Shown: positions 63,870 through 64,000 of the stretch, piece after piece | Numbering within the stretch: position 1 is the stretch's first letter | Layout of the letters: each line of letters opens with the position of its first letter | Source of the DNA: Paracoccus aestuarii | GTDB taxonomy: Bacteria > Pseudomonadota > Alphaproteobacteria > Rhodobacterales > Rhodobacteraceae | Length of the DNA: 64,000 nt | Reading direction: 5' to 3' | NCBI RefSeq assembly: GCF_028553885.1 | Contig: NZ_CP067171.1 | Coordinates: 62,001-126,000, forward strand | The notes under the pieces: model-generated | Told to the model about the DNA's origin: nothing | Seen by the model: the letters and a program-made list of their open reading frames with translations, nothing else | Database searches by the model: none | Translations under genes and position numbers: made by a program

Positions 63870-64000
63870 GGCAGGTCTCCTGGCTGGCGGCCTGATGGCG
63901 GGGCTGGCCTTCCCGGATCGCTCCAGTGGCGTGATCAGCCCTGCCGGCCGCTTACAGTTGCGGGGGCAGCACCGGCCTGACCCGCGACGGGGCGCACCGG
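63868..64000 (-). promoter_or_regulatory. Cobalamin riboswitch in front of nrdHIEF (5' part outside the window)
   Basis: Read on the minus strand, the conserved AdoCbl-riboswitch blocks occur in the right order: CCGGTGCG at the edge, GCTGCCCCCGC, CCGCAACTGTAAGCGG (63963-63948), GCCACTG (63930-63924), GGGAAGGC (63914-63907), and the B12 box AGCCAGGAGACCTGCC (63885-63870). The AATAGGGAA block and P1 5' strand should lie beyond 64000. The B12 box contains the ribosome binding site of the 35-codon ORF, so binding of cobalamin would block translation of the leader and, by coupling, nrdHIEF. Known B12 riboswitches before B12-independent ribonucleotide reductases repress them when class II NrdJ can work. 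Confidence 0.93.

Overview
The window looks like a chromosomal piece of a high-GC alphaproteobacterium of the Rhodobacteraceae, most likely Paracoccus or a close relative. The signs are the very GC-rich codon use, stop/start (ATGA) overlaps throughout, tripartite TRAP and TTT transporters, an alphaproteobacterial pca operon with divergent pcaQ, and class Ib ribonucleotide reductase genes. I see no rRNA, tRNA, CRISPR array, IS element or prophage. No stretch above 300 bp lacks a gene; the longest gaps are 5722-5913 and 55479-55647.

Layout. 1-5.7 kb (minus strand): acr3 and arsR for arsenite export, galM, a divergent metallo-beta-lactamase-like protein, an orphan disulfide oxidoreductase, and an ECF sigma/anti-sigma pair divergent from a DUF4394 protein. 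6.8-9.4 kb: homogentisate catabolism (hmgA, fahA). 9.4-10.0 kb: a Phd/PIN toxin-antitoxin pair. 10.1-12.6 kb: an acyl-CoA dehydrogenase, a kinase and a DUF6285 protein that match the LvaC/LvaA/LvaB set for 4-hydroxyacyl-CoA. 12.6-19.4 kb: a LysR regulator, the TctCBA transporter, quinate/shikimate dehydrogenase and 3-dehydroshikimate dehydratase. 19.4-24.9 kb: pcaQ (frameshifted) divergent from pcaDCHG, a beta-keto acid cleavage enzyme, and pcaB. 25-29 kb: MarR, pobR, pobA and an aromatic aldehyde dehydrogenase. 29-35.3 kb: a LysR regulator divergent from a P450/ferredoxin/reductase system plus a TRAP transporter. 35.4-44.8 kb: a feruloyl-CoA synthetase-type gene, crotonase, MarR, amidohydrolase, a second TRAP transporter, acyl-CoA dehydrogenase and SDR. 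44.8-49.5 kb: a peptide/metal-chelate type ABC transporter. 49.5-54.1 kb: a Fur/Mur regulator divergent from a Mn/Fe/Zn ABC transporter. 54.1-63.8 kb: a spermidine synthase-like membrane protein, a cardiolipin synthase-like protein, a small secreted protein, a two-component system, and nrdHIEF. The right edge (63.87-64.0 kb) is a cobalamin riboswitch facing nrdHIEF.

From 13 to 45 kb the genes form one aromatic-catabolism region. Quinate/shikimate, 4-hydroxybenzoate, aromatic aldehydes, probably methoxylated aromatics and hydroxycinnamates are all taken up and funnelled to protocatechuate. The pca genes then open the ring. No pcaIJ or pcaF is present; the cleavage enzyme inside the pca operon may take over the last step.

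Several genes are broken as written. pcaQ has one frameshift. The synthetase and one TRAP binding protein each have a TAG where Trp is expected. At least seven frame breaks cluster between 46.4 and 54.9 kb. These may be real decay or sequence errors, and the sequence alone cannot settle which. The most interesting signal is at the right edge. The B12 riboswitch carries the ribosome binding site of an undescribed 35-residue ORF, which is joined by an ATGA overlap to nrdH.
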